A stretch of DNA of 64,000 nucleotides from Nematostella vectensis (GCF_932526225.1 NC_064036.1:18126953-18190952); one strand, 5' to 3'; shown: positions 46,693 through 58,814, numbered from the stretch's first letter. Notes: generated from the sequence alone by a model not told the origin. Numbers and translations: made by a program.

Positions 46693-49600
46693 ATGCCGAC
46701 CGTCGATGTTGAAAAGGAGCGACTATTCCATGCGCTTGGGCAAAGATACAGTAAGTTATACCTCGCTCATTTATCCGACTTCAGAGAATTGAAATTAAGA
46801 TCAGCACGTGCTGTAAGAAAGATACAAATGTTTTATGCCTTCAGATTAGTCACATCAACCTTTATGAAATAACATATTTGATGATGTGGCATTTTGATTG
46901 CATTTGATTTTCGTCTAATACTTGTGTTATGGACCCCTAACCCCTAACCCCTCCCCCCACACCCCACATTTCCTGTTCAATACTCCCTCCCATTCTCCCT
47001 GAAATAGGGTTCCGTTTTATGTTTTATTTTGGAGGAACTGTCTGTTTGGGGCAATTTTTTTTATCAACATATAAACATCAACAGAAGAATTAATGTTTAG
47101 TAGAAAAATAAAAACATTTTATTTTTATAGCCAAGACTGTATCCCCCTACTCTCCCTGGAAGAGGGTTACGTTTGTTTTTTCTGATAATGAGTTACAAAA
47201 GTTTTGTTTTGTTTGATGTCTTGGTCATTTCCCTTTTCCCTTCTAACTGATGATGAGTTCAAAGATTTCTGTTTTGATTGATGTCTTTGTCATTTGCTAA
47301 CAAACACTTTTCCCTTCTAGCTGATGATGAGTTCCAAGAGCTCTGTTTTGACTTTGGACTTGAGCTGGATGAAGTGGTAAGATTGTCCAACTCTTACATA
47401 ATTCCAGGATTAGTGCACTCCCTGTGCCCGCCCCTAGCTATCCCCTGAATATGTATCAAGCACCGAGAGACTTTGTGATGAGCACTATGTTAACTCGCCC
47501 TCAGTAGGTGGGAGTCTCAAGATTTTGAGTCAAATCTCCTAACTTTTAACTCTAAATATCTAAACGATTTAAAAAATAAAACATGGCAAGCAGGATTAAA
47601 GGCAAACAATCTTCAAATTTTAAGGAAAAGCAGTTTTAGACAACCCCCTCAAAAAGACCAACGATAAGCAAAACTCTTCTGCGTTCCAAGAAGAGCACTG
47701 TGCAAGACAGACATTTTTTATTTGTATTCATGCCAGCATTTATCCAATTTTTTTCAGGTGACTGAGCCTGTGAATGAAGCTGACAAGGATGGGGAGCAAG
47801 CGGTTATTTATAAAATTGACATCCCTGCTAACAGGTATTAATAATAATAGTTTTTGTTGATACTGTATATTTTACATTCACATCACATGTAGAATAGGTA
47901 AACATTAGACACAATTTTAAACAATTAAATTCGAACAGAATTTAAAGAAAAATGAGTATGCTATGCTAAATAGGTGTGTTTGTGTCCCTATGCTGTTTAG
48001 ATTACTCAAATTGTTCTTGATCCCGAATATTCCAAATAATGTTCAAGTATATATTACCTGAAATACCTTGTTATTGTTTAGTGTTATTTGTTACAGAGTT
48101 TGATAACTTTAATAAAAAATAGAATTCATGACAACAGAAAATTTAAAAAAAAAGTATTTGACAAGGCTTGAATAAATTTTATTGAGAACAACCCTAGATA
48201 AATTTTTCTGCTTTTATTACAACCATTCTATAACAAAGCACACTTATTTGCTTTGTCCAGATATGACCTGCTGTGCTTGGAAGGTCTTTCTAGAGCAATC
48301 CTGGTCTTTTTACAAAAGTAAGTATAGAAATCTTTATTTTACTTTTTCTGATTTTGTTCGAATCAGTGTTCTTTTTTTCTTCACAGAAAAGAGGCCCCAC
48401 GATACACATCAGTCAAACCAGAAGAACGCATGGAAAGATTGGTTATTCACAAAAATGTAAGGCAATGGTACATGATAAAGATAATGTGATAATTATTTGT
48501 CTCACTTTCAAGATCTCTTTATAGCTAAGTTAGCATGCTTGAGTAATATGACACCAGTAGGTCAATTATTTCTATTTATTTCTATAGCCAGTAATATCGT
48601 CTGGTTTGGTCATTTTTTTCAATCCTGCACTTTTTGCTAGATAAACTGATACTGTAGGCTATAACTAATAGCCTATGAGTAGGTCAACCAATCAGAGTGC
48701 AGTGTTAATGATAGCCCACTAATGTGATTTGACTTCTTAAAGATCTTTTCTATCATGCCAAATCCTTTGAGATTCCTTCCAGCATTTGTTTGGAGCCCAG
48801 TGCCACACCCTTCCAGAGATCCAGACTCTAGTGCGGCCTTTGTTGCCTCCAACAGAGAGCTGCCACACACTTGTACGAATTGGATAATTAATTCATTTTA
48901 TGGTGTTTAACTAGAAATGTGTATAAACTGTCAACCTTACTTATTTATTAATGTATTTATTTTATGTTCAGACTACTGCTGTCAGACCCCATTGTGTGGC
49001 TGCAATTCTAAGGAACATCACTTTCACTAAAAATAGTTACGACAGCTTCATTGAACTCCAAGATAAACTTCACCATAACTTATGCCGGCGTAGAACCTTA
49101 GTTGCCATAGGAACACATGATTATGACAACATTAAGGGTCCGTTCCTATATGACGCCAGGCCACCCACGGAAATCAAGTTCAAGCCACTAAGTCAGGTAA
49201 CTGACCGGTAAATAATTGTGATGAACAAGTTAGAATTATGAAAAACTGTTGATGTGAGATATGTAGCCTGGTCTGGGGGGGGGGGGGGGGGGAGGGGGCG
49301 CAAAGTACTCCTCCCCTAAGCATATCCTGTTATTACGCCTGGGTGTACTTTGTATATCTATCATCAATGCTAATGTTTGGTTATTATTAATTGGAGTTCG
49401 TATAGGCTTATGTAAGTTGTAACAAAAAAACTTGGTCTTACAGACATGACGGAACAACATGACTTGACGTTTCCAATAAACTCATTTCACATCAAATAAG
49501 GCGGAAAATTCCTCTAATTACTTAGTGAGAAATATCAGACAAAATATCAAATGCGACCTTTTTTAAATTGATGCGACTTTTTGTAAAGTATCATTGAAAT

Positions 49601-52600
49601 TTGAGGTTTTCGTCCCTGAGCCCATACATAGCGGAAGGATGATCAAGAAAAAAATTTTTTCTTAAAAAGTCAAAATCAGGGTATTTGCATTTCGGCGACT
49701 TTTTGTGTGTGTTTTGAAAAGGGAAAATCAGTCCGGAATGCAAGGAACTGATGGCCATTGTAAGAAATAGTATCTTCTTTCTCCATCTCTTCAAAGTGCG
49801 TATGTTCAGGGGTTTTCCGTCATGTCAGTCTTACACAGTAAACCTTGAATGCTTGCTTAGTATCTTCATGACATTTAAATTGTCACAATTTTTTCTATCC
49901 CCAGACAAAAGAATTTACTGCAGTTGAGCTGATGGAGTTGTATAAGGTAGGTGTCATAGCAGATGTGCAGGACTTTAAGGGGGATCATCACCCATAAGGG
50001 TGCGGACAAGGTGCATTTGCCAAAATCTCTTGAAAAGCATCACTAAATTGCTTTACTTTGAAGAATATAAATCTTAGGGGTGTAGCAAGACAAAGTATGC
50101 ATATGGTAGGTTTCTAGACAAATCGTTTCCTGATTGTGTATCCTCCCTGGTTGTCCAGACTCTGCCCAGAAGAAGTCTTGATAAAGACAAAAAGACAAAA
50201 ATTTGACTACCAGATTTTGGTGGACTATAGTAATTACTCTGATTACAGAGTGCAACTAATTGGGTATTTTGATTGATTCTCTCTGGTTGTATAATTTGAT
50301 CTGAATTTCTGATGGCAGACTTTTTTTGTGCAAGCGTGATTTTGTTTCTGGGTTTATGAAGTATGCACATTAGGATTGGTGATGCTACACCCTTGAAGCT
50401 TGAGAACTTGGTCTGTCAACCCTAATGAAGTAAGTAATCTTGTAGAGATCATCTTGAATAAGACTTTGCATGTTTGATGCAGGGAGAGAGCCATCTAAAG
50501 CAGTACCTCCCCATTATCAGAGATAAGCCTGTCTACCCTGTGATCTACGACAGCAACAATGTTGTACTATCTATGCCACCAATCATAAATGGTATGACAG
50601 ACGTCATCTTTGTTATTAGCACATGTATACTGGTGACTATATTGAGATTGTCCTAAATCTGTTAATTGTATTGTTATGATTTGCACCAATAGGAGAACAC
50701 TCCAAAATCACCTTGAACACAAAAAATGTGTTTATTGAAAGCACAGCTACAGATCTACACAAAGTAAGTGTACTATCACTTTGCTGTTATAACACCTTTT
50801 GGCTGCTCCATGTTATATTTGTGTGTGATATCTTTTTTACAATTTATTGTTTTCAGGCTAAAATCGTCCTTGATACTCTGGTCACAATGTTCAGCGTTTA
50901 TTGCAAAGAGCCTTTTGTGTGAGTAAAACCAAGAACAAATGATTACAAAAATATAAATAATATACAAAAATTTATAGTATTTAATAATAGTTTGATTAGG
51001 TAAAACATGGCTAGACATATAACATATTGCACGACAAATCTGTTTCAAAGGGACCCCCCCAAAATTTTTTGGGCTCTACCAGAATTATGTTGCTGTGAAT
51101 GAGATCTTGTGACAACCTTAAGGTTGAGGCCTTTGTCTCGAAATTTTACATCAGCTGGCAATGAATAGTTAAGTAGAGGGTCTCTGGCTTAATTTGACCT
51201 ATTTTGAGAGGCCCCATGCACTTCACACTGGGCCACCTGTGGACAGTACTTATAAATCTGTTTTCCTTTCATCTGTTTCCTAGTGTTGAATCAGTAGAAG
51301 TTGAACAGCCAGACGGGTCCATTCTTGTCTACCCTGTAAGTTCTCTAGTATAATTTGTTTTTTTCTTTTTATTCTAGTTAGTTACTAGGATTCACTTTGT
51401 ATTGTCAACAGGAGCTGAAGTATCGACACGAGGTTGTCTCTGTTGATGAAATAAATAAAAAGATAGGTATCAGGTGAGTATGTTTGTTTTTCTTTGCCAA
51501 ATCTCAGTCTAGCATTGCTTTATTAGGGCTGTAGCAGGCCTGAAATACTGTACTTGGCTCGGGTATGATAGATAGATTGGATAGACAGTAAGAAATTAGG
51601 GGGCGGGTGGTACAGCAATGCCTGGGCGTTTTCTTTTAATTCTAGAAAAAAATTGGGGTGGTTGGTACGGCCTTCTATGAGGACTACTACATTTTCTCCT
51701 AATGATTCCTTGATTTTTGAACCTTAATTTGTGCCCCAGCGAGAGCCCAGAGAGCATCGCTAAGCTCCTGACCAAGATGTGTCTACGGAGTGAAGTGTTG
51801 GATGGTGGCAAGTCAGTCAAAGTAGAAATCCCACCAACAAGGGCAGATATCCTTTGAATCCAAACTGTGTCAGTACAGTACAACGATTTATTACTGACAT
51901 CATAGGACCAGGCCTAGACCTTTTTTCTATAGGATGAGGGAAGTATGTGTAGTTTTTTTTCATGCATTCATGTATTTTAGTTGTTGTAGTTGTGCAAGTG
52001 CAGGGACCTTTACTCTAAGTATGAGTAAACTAATTAAACTTGATTAAGTGAAGAAGAAAGATATGATAAAAACATACAAATGTGACATTGGAATGAATCC
52101 TTAACGACTCACAAATGTTCTTCATGGCTGTGATATTATTGAAGATGTGGCCATTGCTTATGGCTTCAACAACATTGTGGAAACCATTCCCTCAACGAAC
52201 ACTATAGCTAACCAGGTGATTTATCAATATTTTGCTTGTTTCTAGCTTGTTCGCCTGAAATTATATAAAATTCTTGCCGAAACCATTTCTTAATGAGTTT
52301 TATTTCAAGTCTTTCTAGATTAAATATAGATATATATACTGTATAATACGTCGTCTGTAGATCGTGAAACACACAGTCCTCTCCAAACCATTCTCAGGCG
52401 TGTGAAATTGAAAGTTCCCTAGTATTTCTCTGAGCCGCTTTTTGATATTGTTGTTATGACTGCTTCGCTAACAGCACGTTTGCTTATGGCATCATTGCTT
52501 GCAGTTCCAGCTGAACAAAGTCTGTGATCTCCTGGGGCAAGAGATCGCACAAGCCGGGTTTACTGAAGTCCTGACCTTCGCCTTGGTGAGTACAAAATCA

Positions 52601-55600
52601 GTACATGGATGGACTAAACACTCGTGCAGACAGCGGCTATATTGTCAAAAAAAAAACATCAGCAATATTGCTATTTGTATTTTGTTTTGTTTCGTTGTTC
52701 GATGATGATGCTGGGGCAAATGTTGTTTACACATTTTAAGTTAAACACTGTTTTAGTAGGAGTTTTCCTGAAAACGCAGAAAAAATTGAGAGGGGTCTGC
52801 CAAGCTTACAACAGACACATTTCTTTTTAGACTTTACTTTCCTCCACAACATAAACACGTTTAAAAATGAACGTTTCTTTTCTAAGTTAACTCTTTCGAT
52901 GCCACTAAAATGACACACTATTGTTGTATTTAACTCCGTCTAAGCCATGATGGTGGCAGTGCGGCTTCTGGACCTGACATGTTTTTTTTTTAGTGTTCGC
53001 GAGACGATGTGTCCGAAAAGTTGAAGAAGCCGCTGAGTGAATCAAGAGCTGTACACATCGGCAACCCCAAGACACTGGAGTTCCAGGTAACCAGGTTACC
53101 ATTGGCAACGACCGACAGTTTTCATTAGTTGCTTTTGCTCACGGTGCACTCAAGCTCAACAACGCGATAATATTTCTTCAATTAGTGGCGCACCTTCGAT
53201 ACTTCGATACTTCGATTTATTACTCCTATAAGTAGCTTTCGCTAATACTAGGAGGCCCTCGGCTAGTAAGCACTGTCACTGGGGGTGGTCACTGCCAGAG
53301 GGTTTATTGCGTCCCCAGTGGTTCTTTTACGTCCCTTCGGTTCAGGTTAATGTAGTGCAGCTTAAAGAGACGGGACCTCCGGTTTAGTGTCCTTATCCGA
53401 GAAGACTGGAAACACGGGAGAATAACTTCAACTCACTTGTGACAAATTCGATTCAAGGCAGGAACCCGGAAAAATCCCCAGTTTGAGCCAGGATTCGAAC
53501 CTGTGCCACAGCGGTGAGAGGCCGACGCGCTACCACACTAGGCCACCCGTGCTTCCACCATAACTTAATGCAAACCCTGCGTCTTCACAAACAGAAGCGG
53601 GATTTATAGACAGACTGCTTGTGGCTGTGGGTGAAGCTTTTTGTTGTAGTGATTCATGGGATTCATTGCGCAGGTTGCCAGGACGACCCTGTTGCCAGGG
53701 ATACTGAAGACCCTGTGTTGCAACAAAAAGATGCCATTACCCATCAAGCTGTTCGAGATGTCTGACGTAGTGCGCAAAGATGACAACAAAGGTAAACTTC
53801 GCGCATCACGTGACCAACCTCGCGCATCATGTGATAAACCTCCCGTTGTATACCTCTGAATTAAAAGACAAATCCGCATCATGTGATAAACCTCACCTAT
53901 CACGTATTCCGCAAGTGTAAACCCTTGTACATCGTTGTATACATTATGGATAAAATGAACAACTCCAATCCTTCCACTGCAGATGTCGGTGCACGGAATA
54001 ATAGACGTTTTTGTGCCGTCAACTACAACAAGACCCCCGGATTTGAGGTGAGACTAACGCATCCGAGAATATGACCGCTGAATTTAAATTGGTCCTTGGT
54101 GACCCAGGGGGATGCGGAGACCGGAAGCGGGAGTACACTTCCCCCATTTCTTCCGTCCCCGCGTTACGTACTACGGACGCGAAAGGACCCACCGGCTCGC
54201 AGGCTGTCTTTGCGCGGACTCCCGCTTCCGGTCTCCCCCCTGGGTCCCCGAGAATGATGCAAGCTTTAACTTTCAACCAATTTTAACTTAATTGATCCGT
54301 GGTCAGTGAATTACATCTCTGAACCCCTCCATGCGTTTGACTCTAGACGCGCATCTGATCCAGTCAGTGAATTACATCTCTGAACCCCTCCCTGCGTTTG
54401 ACTCTAGACGCGCATCTGATCCGGTCAGTGAATTACATCTCTGAACCCCTCCCTGCGTTTGACTCTAGACGCGCATCTGATCCAGTCAGTGAATTACATC
54501 TCTGAACCCCTCCATGCGTTTGACTCTAGACGCGCATCTGATCCAGTCAGTGAATTACATCTCTGAACCCCTCCATGCGTTTGACTCTAGACGCGCATCT
54601 GATCCAGTCAGTGAATTACATCTCTGAACCCCTCCCTGCGTTTGACTCTAGACGCGCATCTGATCCGGTCAGTGAATTACATCTCTGAACCCCTCCCTGC
54701 GTTTGACTCTAGACGCGCATCTGATCCGGTCAGTGAATTACATCTCTGAACCCCTCCATGCGTTTGACTCTAGACGCGCATCTGATCCGGTCAGTGAATT
54801 ACATCTCTGAACCCCTCCCTGCGTTTGACTCTAGACGCGCATCTGATCCAGTCAGTGAATTACATCTCTGAACCCCTCCATGCGTTTGACTCTAGACGCG
54901 CATCTGATCCAGTCAGTGAATTACATCTCTGAACCCCTCCATGCGTTTGACTCTAGACGCGCATCTGATCCAGTCAGTGAATTACATCTCTGAACCCCTC
55001 CATGCGTTTGACTCTAGACGCGCATCTGATCCGGTCAGTGAATTACATCTCTGAACCCCTCCCTGCGTTTGACTCTAGACGCGCATCTGATCCAGTCAGT
55101 GAATTACATCTCTGAACCCCTCCCTGCGTTTGATTCTAGACGCGCATCTGATCCGGTCAGTGAATTACATCTCTGAACCCCTCCCTGCGTTTGACTCTAG
55201 ACGCGCATCTGATCCGGTCAGTGAATTACATCTCTGAACCCCTCCCTACGTTTGACTCTAGACGCGCATCTGATCCGTGGTCAGTGAATTACATCTCTGA
55301 ACCCCTCCATGCGTTTGACTCTAGACGCGCATCTGATCCGGTCAGTGAATTACATCTCTGAACCCCTCCCTGCGTTTGACTCTAGACGCGCATCTGATCC
55401 AGTCAGTGAATTACATCTCTGAACCCCTCCCTGCGTTTGATTCTAGACGCGCATCTGATCCAGTCAGTGAATTACATCTCTGAACCCCTCCATGCGTTTG
55501 ACTCTAGACGCGCATCTGATCCGGTCAGTGAATTACATCTCTGAACCCCTCCCTGCGTTTGACTCTAGACGCGCATCTGATCCGGTCAGTGAATTACATC

Positions 55601-56246
55601 TCTGAACCCCTCCATGCGTTTGACTCTAGACGCGCATCTGATCCGGTCAGTGAATTACATCTCTGAACCCCTCCCTGCGTTTGACTCTAGACGTGCATCT
55701 GATCCAGTCAGTGAATTACATCTCTGAACCCCTCCCTGCGTTTGACTCTAGACGTGCTCCTGCTTGTGCTTGCGTCCTTGCAGCCCTCACTCGGGTCCTT
55801 TGTTAGTCTAGATCTCTGTGTTGCAGGTCATCCACGGGCTGTTGGACCGCACCATGCAACTACTAGAAATCAAACCCACAGAAGACAAACACACCAACCC
55901 AAACCAAGGCTATCATCTTCGCCAGCACGACGGTAAGTAGCAAATCAGCCAGCCAGCCAGACGGACGGACGGACTGTTTTTACCAGTAAATGGACGGACG
56001 GACGGACGGACAGACAGTTTTTATCAGTAAATGTATCGCTTGGCGAGCAGGTCAGCGGCTGCTAGTACTCATGTGCGCATGCCCCTTTTTCCAGACGCTA
56101 CATTCTTCCCCGGTCGGTGTGGTGAGGTGGTCGTCAATGGTCGCCCGGTGGGAATCGTCGGCGTCCTACATCCAGATGTGGTCAGCAGATTTGACCTTAA
56201 CTTGCCATGCGCGGCACTGGAAATTGATCTAGAGGCTATTCTGTGA
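46693..56246 (+). CDS. FARSB: Phenylalanyl-tRNA synthetase beta subunit, cytosolic
   Basis: Twenty exons give 587 aa (human 589): 46693-46750, 47321-47376, 47758-47834, 48261-48317, 48387-48456, 48972-49196, 49905-49946, 50483-50591, 50693-50763, 50857-50918, 51284-51335, 51412-51473, 51740-51846, 52115-52215, 52505-52585, 52994-53086, 53674-53791, 53983-54047, 55827-55932 and 56095-56246. The beta chain pairs with the alpha chain to charge tRNA-Phe. The N-terminus is [68 protein letters not shown] and [20 protein letters not shown] are in the B3/B4 editing-like region. EIPPTRAD plus [17 protein letters not shown] belongs to the B5 domain, and [12 protein letters not shown]...GVLHPDV is the C-terminal core. 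Every phase closes. The intron between exons 13 and 14 carries U12-type signals. Exon 2 is preceded by decayed copies of itself. Confidence 0.96.
47165..47335 (+). repeat. Decayed duplicates of FARSB exon 2 acceptor and exon start
   Basis: The true site is CCCTTCTAG/CTGATGATGAGTTCC at 47320/47321. Upstream, at 47246/47247, CCCTTCTAA/CTGATGATGAGTTCA has lost the AG. A still more diverged copy is at about 47182 (TTTTTTCTGATAATGAGTTAC). Each is followed by TTTTGTTTTGATTGATGTCT-like sequence. Spacing is 65 and 74 bp. Confidence 0.8.
49276..49302 (+). repeat. Poly(G) tract
   Basis: About twenty consecutive G followed by AGGGGG in FARSB intron 6; able to form G-quadruplexes, and prone to length error in assemblies. 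Confidence 0.9.
51847..52114 (+). other. U12-type (minor spliceosome) intron in FARSB
   Basis: The intron between exons 13 and 14 starts ATATCCTTT, the AT-AC class U12 donor consensus, and contains TCCTTAAC at 52098-52105, the U12 branch-site consensus, 10 bases before the junction. No polypyrimidine tract is present. Protein frame and homology ([19 protein letters not shown]) require the exon to begin at 52115. The intron would then end CACAA rather than the usual AC. An AC ends two bases earlier, at 52112, but would shift the frame. Confidence 0.8.
53190..53559 (-). mobile_element. tRNA-derived SINE in FARSB intron 16
   Basis: On the minus strand from 53559 the sequence reads GCACGGGTGGCCTAGTGTGG, TAGCGCG, then GGTTCGAATCCTGG about 40 bases later; these are good A and B boxes of an RNA polymerase III promoter. 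It continues through a conserved-looking body (GTTCCTGCCTTGAATCG, CACTGGGGACGCAATAAACC) to a short tandem tail, ATACTTCGATACTTCG-type, near 53195-53217. The tRNA part does not fold into a complete tRNA, so it is a retroposon and not a tRNA gene. Confidence 0.8.
54094..54252. mobile_element. Hairpin MITE in FARSB intron 18
   Basis: GTGACCCAGGGGGATGCGGA and GACCGGAAGCGGGAGT at the left are inverted at the right (ACTCCCGCTTCCGGTCTC, CCTGGGTCCCCGAG). It is related to the elements at 58355-58495 and 58497-58588. Confidence 0.8.
54290..55755 (+). repeat. 61-bp minisatellite in FARSB intron 18
   Basis: About 24 highly uniform units containing GTCAGTGAATTACATCTCTG, AACCCCTCC(A/C)TGCGTTTGAC and TCTAGACGCGCATCTGATCC. 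Sequence differs mainly at one A/C position and at CCAG/CCGG, so it has been homogenised recently. It contains no exon sequence, unlike the other large arrays in the window. Confidence 0.97.
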
Positions 56247-56292
56247 TACATGAAATAGTACAAATCATCCTTGTAATGGGCAGAAGAATCAC

Positions 56293-56298
56293 AATAAA
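56293..56298 (+). terminator. Candidate poly(A) signal of FARSB
   Basis: AATAAA 47 bases after the stop codon. Confidence 0.7.
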
Positions 56299-56299
56299 A

Positions 56300-57131
56300 T
56301 AATTACTGTCGTTTGAATCGAGCTTTCATTCCATACACGTCAGTAAAGGTTTCATTGGCCATTTTTGCGTTGTGAGGGGGATTGGGTCGAGTTGATAAGC
56401 GAAGAGCCTGATGGGACGATGTTAGCATCCCACATGGCATCCAAAGATGCCATGAATGAATGATGCCATGTGAATCTAACAAACGAATATATTCCGTGAG
56501 CAGAATTGAAACATTAGTTTAATGCCCCCACGCGAGGGTTGCGTACCCACGCCAATGGATTATGAAAATATTTATATATATATACCAAGTTTAAATATTT
56601 TTAGAGGCTTTCTCATAGTAATAGGTCAACCATTTATATTCCAGCTCAACCATTTACATCAGCTTTGCTGAAGGGATTTAACTGGGAATATATTAGTAAA
56701 TAGATAAATAAATAATGAGCTATAAATCAGCACAAGGTTGAAATTGTGGTATGTTGGTACACCTCTGAAAAACAGAACACAGGCTTCCCACCCGCGTCAG
56801 TGAAGGATTTTAATGACCTACGAACCATGCAAATAAACATCTATGAGTTTCATGCTATTATGAAATAAACTTAGTTGGTATGTAAATACATCCGTTTCTG
56901 ATGTTTTTTTTTCTTCCCTAGATGCTCAATTCTATGAGTTTTGAGCAATATAAGTTCGTCTCTTATTTTTGTGTCTAACTAACGCGAGCCTTATACGCGA
57001 ATTTATAATGTTGACCTCTTGACCTTTTTATACAAGCTGCCAAATTGTTTTCGCATGCTTCATTTCATATCTGATCTCCTGTCTAACCAAGCGCTCGGCC
57101 TCGACGTGAAACAGTCCCTTCTGTTTAAAAA
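56300..57131. other. Spacer between FARSB and the DOMON gene
   Basis: Contains GATGCCATGAATGAATGATG-type short inverted repeats near 56430-56470 and a (TA)n at 56570-56584. No coding sequence is seen; the last part is presumably the DOMON promoter. Confidence 0.4.
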
Positions 57132-58814
57132 ATGGACTTGTTAACATACTCTGTGCTTTTGCTAAGCTTTACGGGTTTGGCTTTAGCGGATTTAAGTAAG
57201 CAATACGACAACATGGAATCGCTAAGCCCTGAGTACAAACTGTACTGGAAGGTTGATGTCGCGAGGAAGCGGATTTATCTTGGAGTTGAAGCACAGACGA
57301 CTGGTTGGGTTGCGCTTGGCTTCGCCAACAAGATCGGCCAGATGGATGGCTACGATGTTGGAATGGGATATGTCCTGAATGATGCGACTGCAGAATTGCA
57401 GGTTTGATTTGATTTCTGCAATCAACATTTACTGTGGTTTTGTCAACAACCATGATCAGAAATCTTGTAAACAAAATTTATGAATAGGTTCTTATACGCG
57501 GCGCTGTTTACTGTACTTGTAGATGAGAAAAGATATGCAAAGCCGACAAGGAGTGCTCAAAGAAGTTGTGTTACCCGGCTGTGTGATAAATAGACAACTT
57601 TTTAGTTTATCTTTTTTAAGTTGTTTTGATAACTAGGCTCCATTTCCAGCCGTCACCAGGCCTCAAACGAGCTGGAAATCAAGCCTACGCTCTTAGCAGC
57701 CGCTTTAAGTGTCACGCAAGCCTACACTAGATGCTGCTATGCAGACAATGTTCTATTTTGGCCATGAAACAAAGGTGTAAAAGATTTAAAGGTGTACAGA
57801 TGTGAAAGGTTTTCTCCGCTTGTTCTGGCATGATGCTCTTTGATCCTCAGGACTGTCATACCACGGGGTACCGCACGCCACCGGTCGACACCACACAGAG
57901 TCTAGTCTTGGGCAACTTCTCCGAGGTTAATGGTACTACTACCCTACAGTATTTCAGGCCTTTAGATACCAACGACCAACAGGACATCGCAATCAAGGTA
58001 AATAGTCAAGGTGTTATACTCTATTTGTTATAGATGAATACAAATCTTATACTCCTTAAAGCCGCATTGTCACCAGTTTACTTCCGGTCGATTACGTAAC
58101 AATATCCGATGATTTTGACGGAAAACGCGAAAAATATTTCAAAATATTGAACAGTGTGTCTATTGGAAGTTTCTTTGAGGATGTGATTGATAATTTAGAG
58201 CGGATGGCCTGTTAAATATCTCGGATTTTAATAGATTCTTTTGTCTTTCAACGGTTGAGGTTTCCGTCGGACCTCCGGAAGTAAACTGGCGACAAAGCGG
58301 CTTTAATTTTTAGGCAAATATAAATGTTATACTCAGTTAGAAATAGGTTATTGGGCGCATCCTCGGGGACCCAGGGCGTCGCGGAGATCGGGCACACAGA
58401 GAGCACGCGATAAAGAAAAAGCACTAAAAGTGCTCTTTCTTTCTCTCGCGCTCCCTGTGTGCCCGATCTCCGTGACGCCCTGGGTTCCCGAGGATGTAGT
58501 GGGGGATGCGGAGGCTCACCGGAAGCAGGAGCTCGCGCGTACTTGGTACTTCCGCTTCCAGTCTCCTCGTCGCCTTGGGTCCCATATAGCATCAAAACAG
58601 AGTGCGAATCGTGCGAATCATGCGTGATCTTCGTGCTCACCAGGAGGGTCCCATGCACGTGGTGTGGGCGTACAGCGACGCGGACAACGTGAACCAGAAG
58701 CACACGCGCAAGGGGTACAAAACCATCACCCTCATGGGTGGGGTGGGGACGATTGGTGGCCTTGGTGGAACACTGCTGCTGTTTGCTTGTTTGAGTGTTT
58801 GGCTCTCACAGTGA
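57132..58814 (+). CDS. DOMON-domain protein, secreted or membrane-anchored
   Basis: Three exons, 57132-57401, 57851-57997 and 58590-58814, give 213 aa with phase-0 joins. Residues 1-20 are a signal peptide (LLTYSVLLLSFTGLALA). The DOMON fold follows: YKLYWKVDVARKRIYLGVEA, TGWVALGFANKIGQMDGYDV, then DCHTTGYRTPPVDTTQSLVL, FRPLDTNDQQDIAIK and HVVWAYSDAD, matching the domain as found in MOXD1/DBH and ferric-reductase-like proteins. The C-terminus is a hydrophobic segment (MGGVGTIGGLGGTLLLFACL) that would anchor it to the membrane or signal a GPI anchor. DOMON domains bind haem or sugars; here the ligand is unknown and no catalytic monooxygenase or reductase domain follows. The exon 3 acceptor (CCCATATAG) abuts a transposon end. 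The exon 1 donor GTTTGA is weak. Confidence 0.8.
58355..58495. mobile_element. Hairpin MITE in DOMON intron 2
   Basis: CTCGGGGACCCAGGGCGTCG and GGAGATCGGGCACACAG are inverted across a short loop around 58425 (CTGTGTGCCCGATCTCC, GACGCCCTGGGTTCCCGAG). It has the same terminal family as 54094-54252. Confidence 0.85.
58497..58588. mobile_element. Second, partial hairpin MITE directly before DOMON exon 3
   Basis: GGGGATGCGGAGGCTCACCG and GAAGCAGGAG are followed by the imperfect inverse ACTTCCGCTTCCAGTCTCCT, CGTCGCCTTGGGTCCC. The right end supplies the pyrimidine-rich stretch and is only a few bases from the exon 3 acceptor. Confidence 0.65.

Noticed and set aside
46930-46970. Telomere-like CCCCTAA repeats
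   Set aside because: Only two to three short units within a C-rich stretch; not an interstitial telomere.
53480-53559. tRNA gene
   Set aside because: A and B boxes are present, but the arms do not complete a tRNA fold and the sequence continues into a SINE body with a tandem tail.
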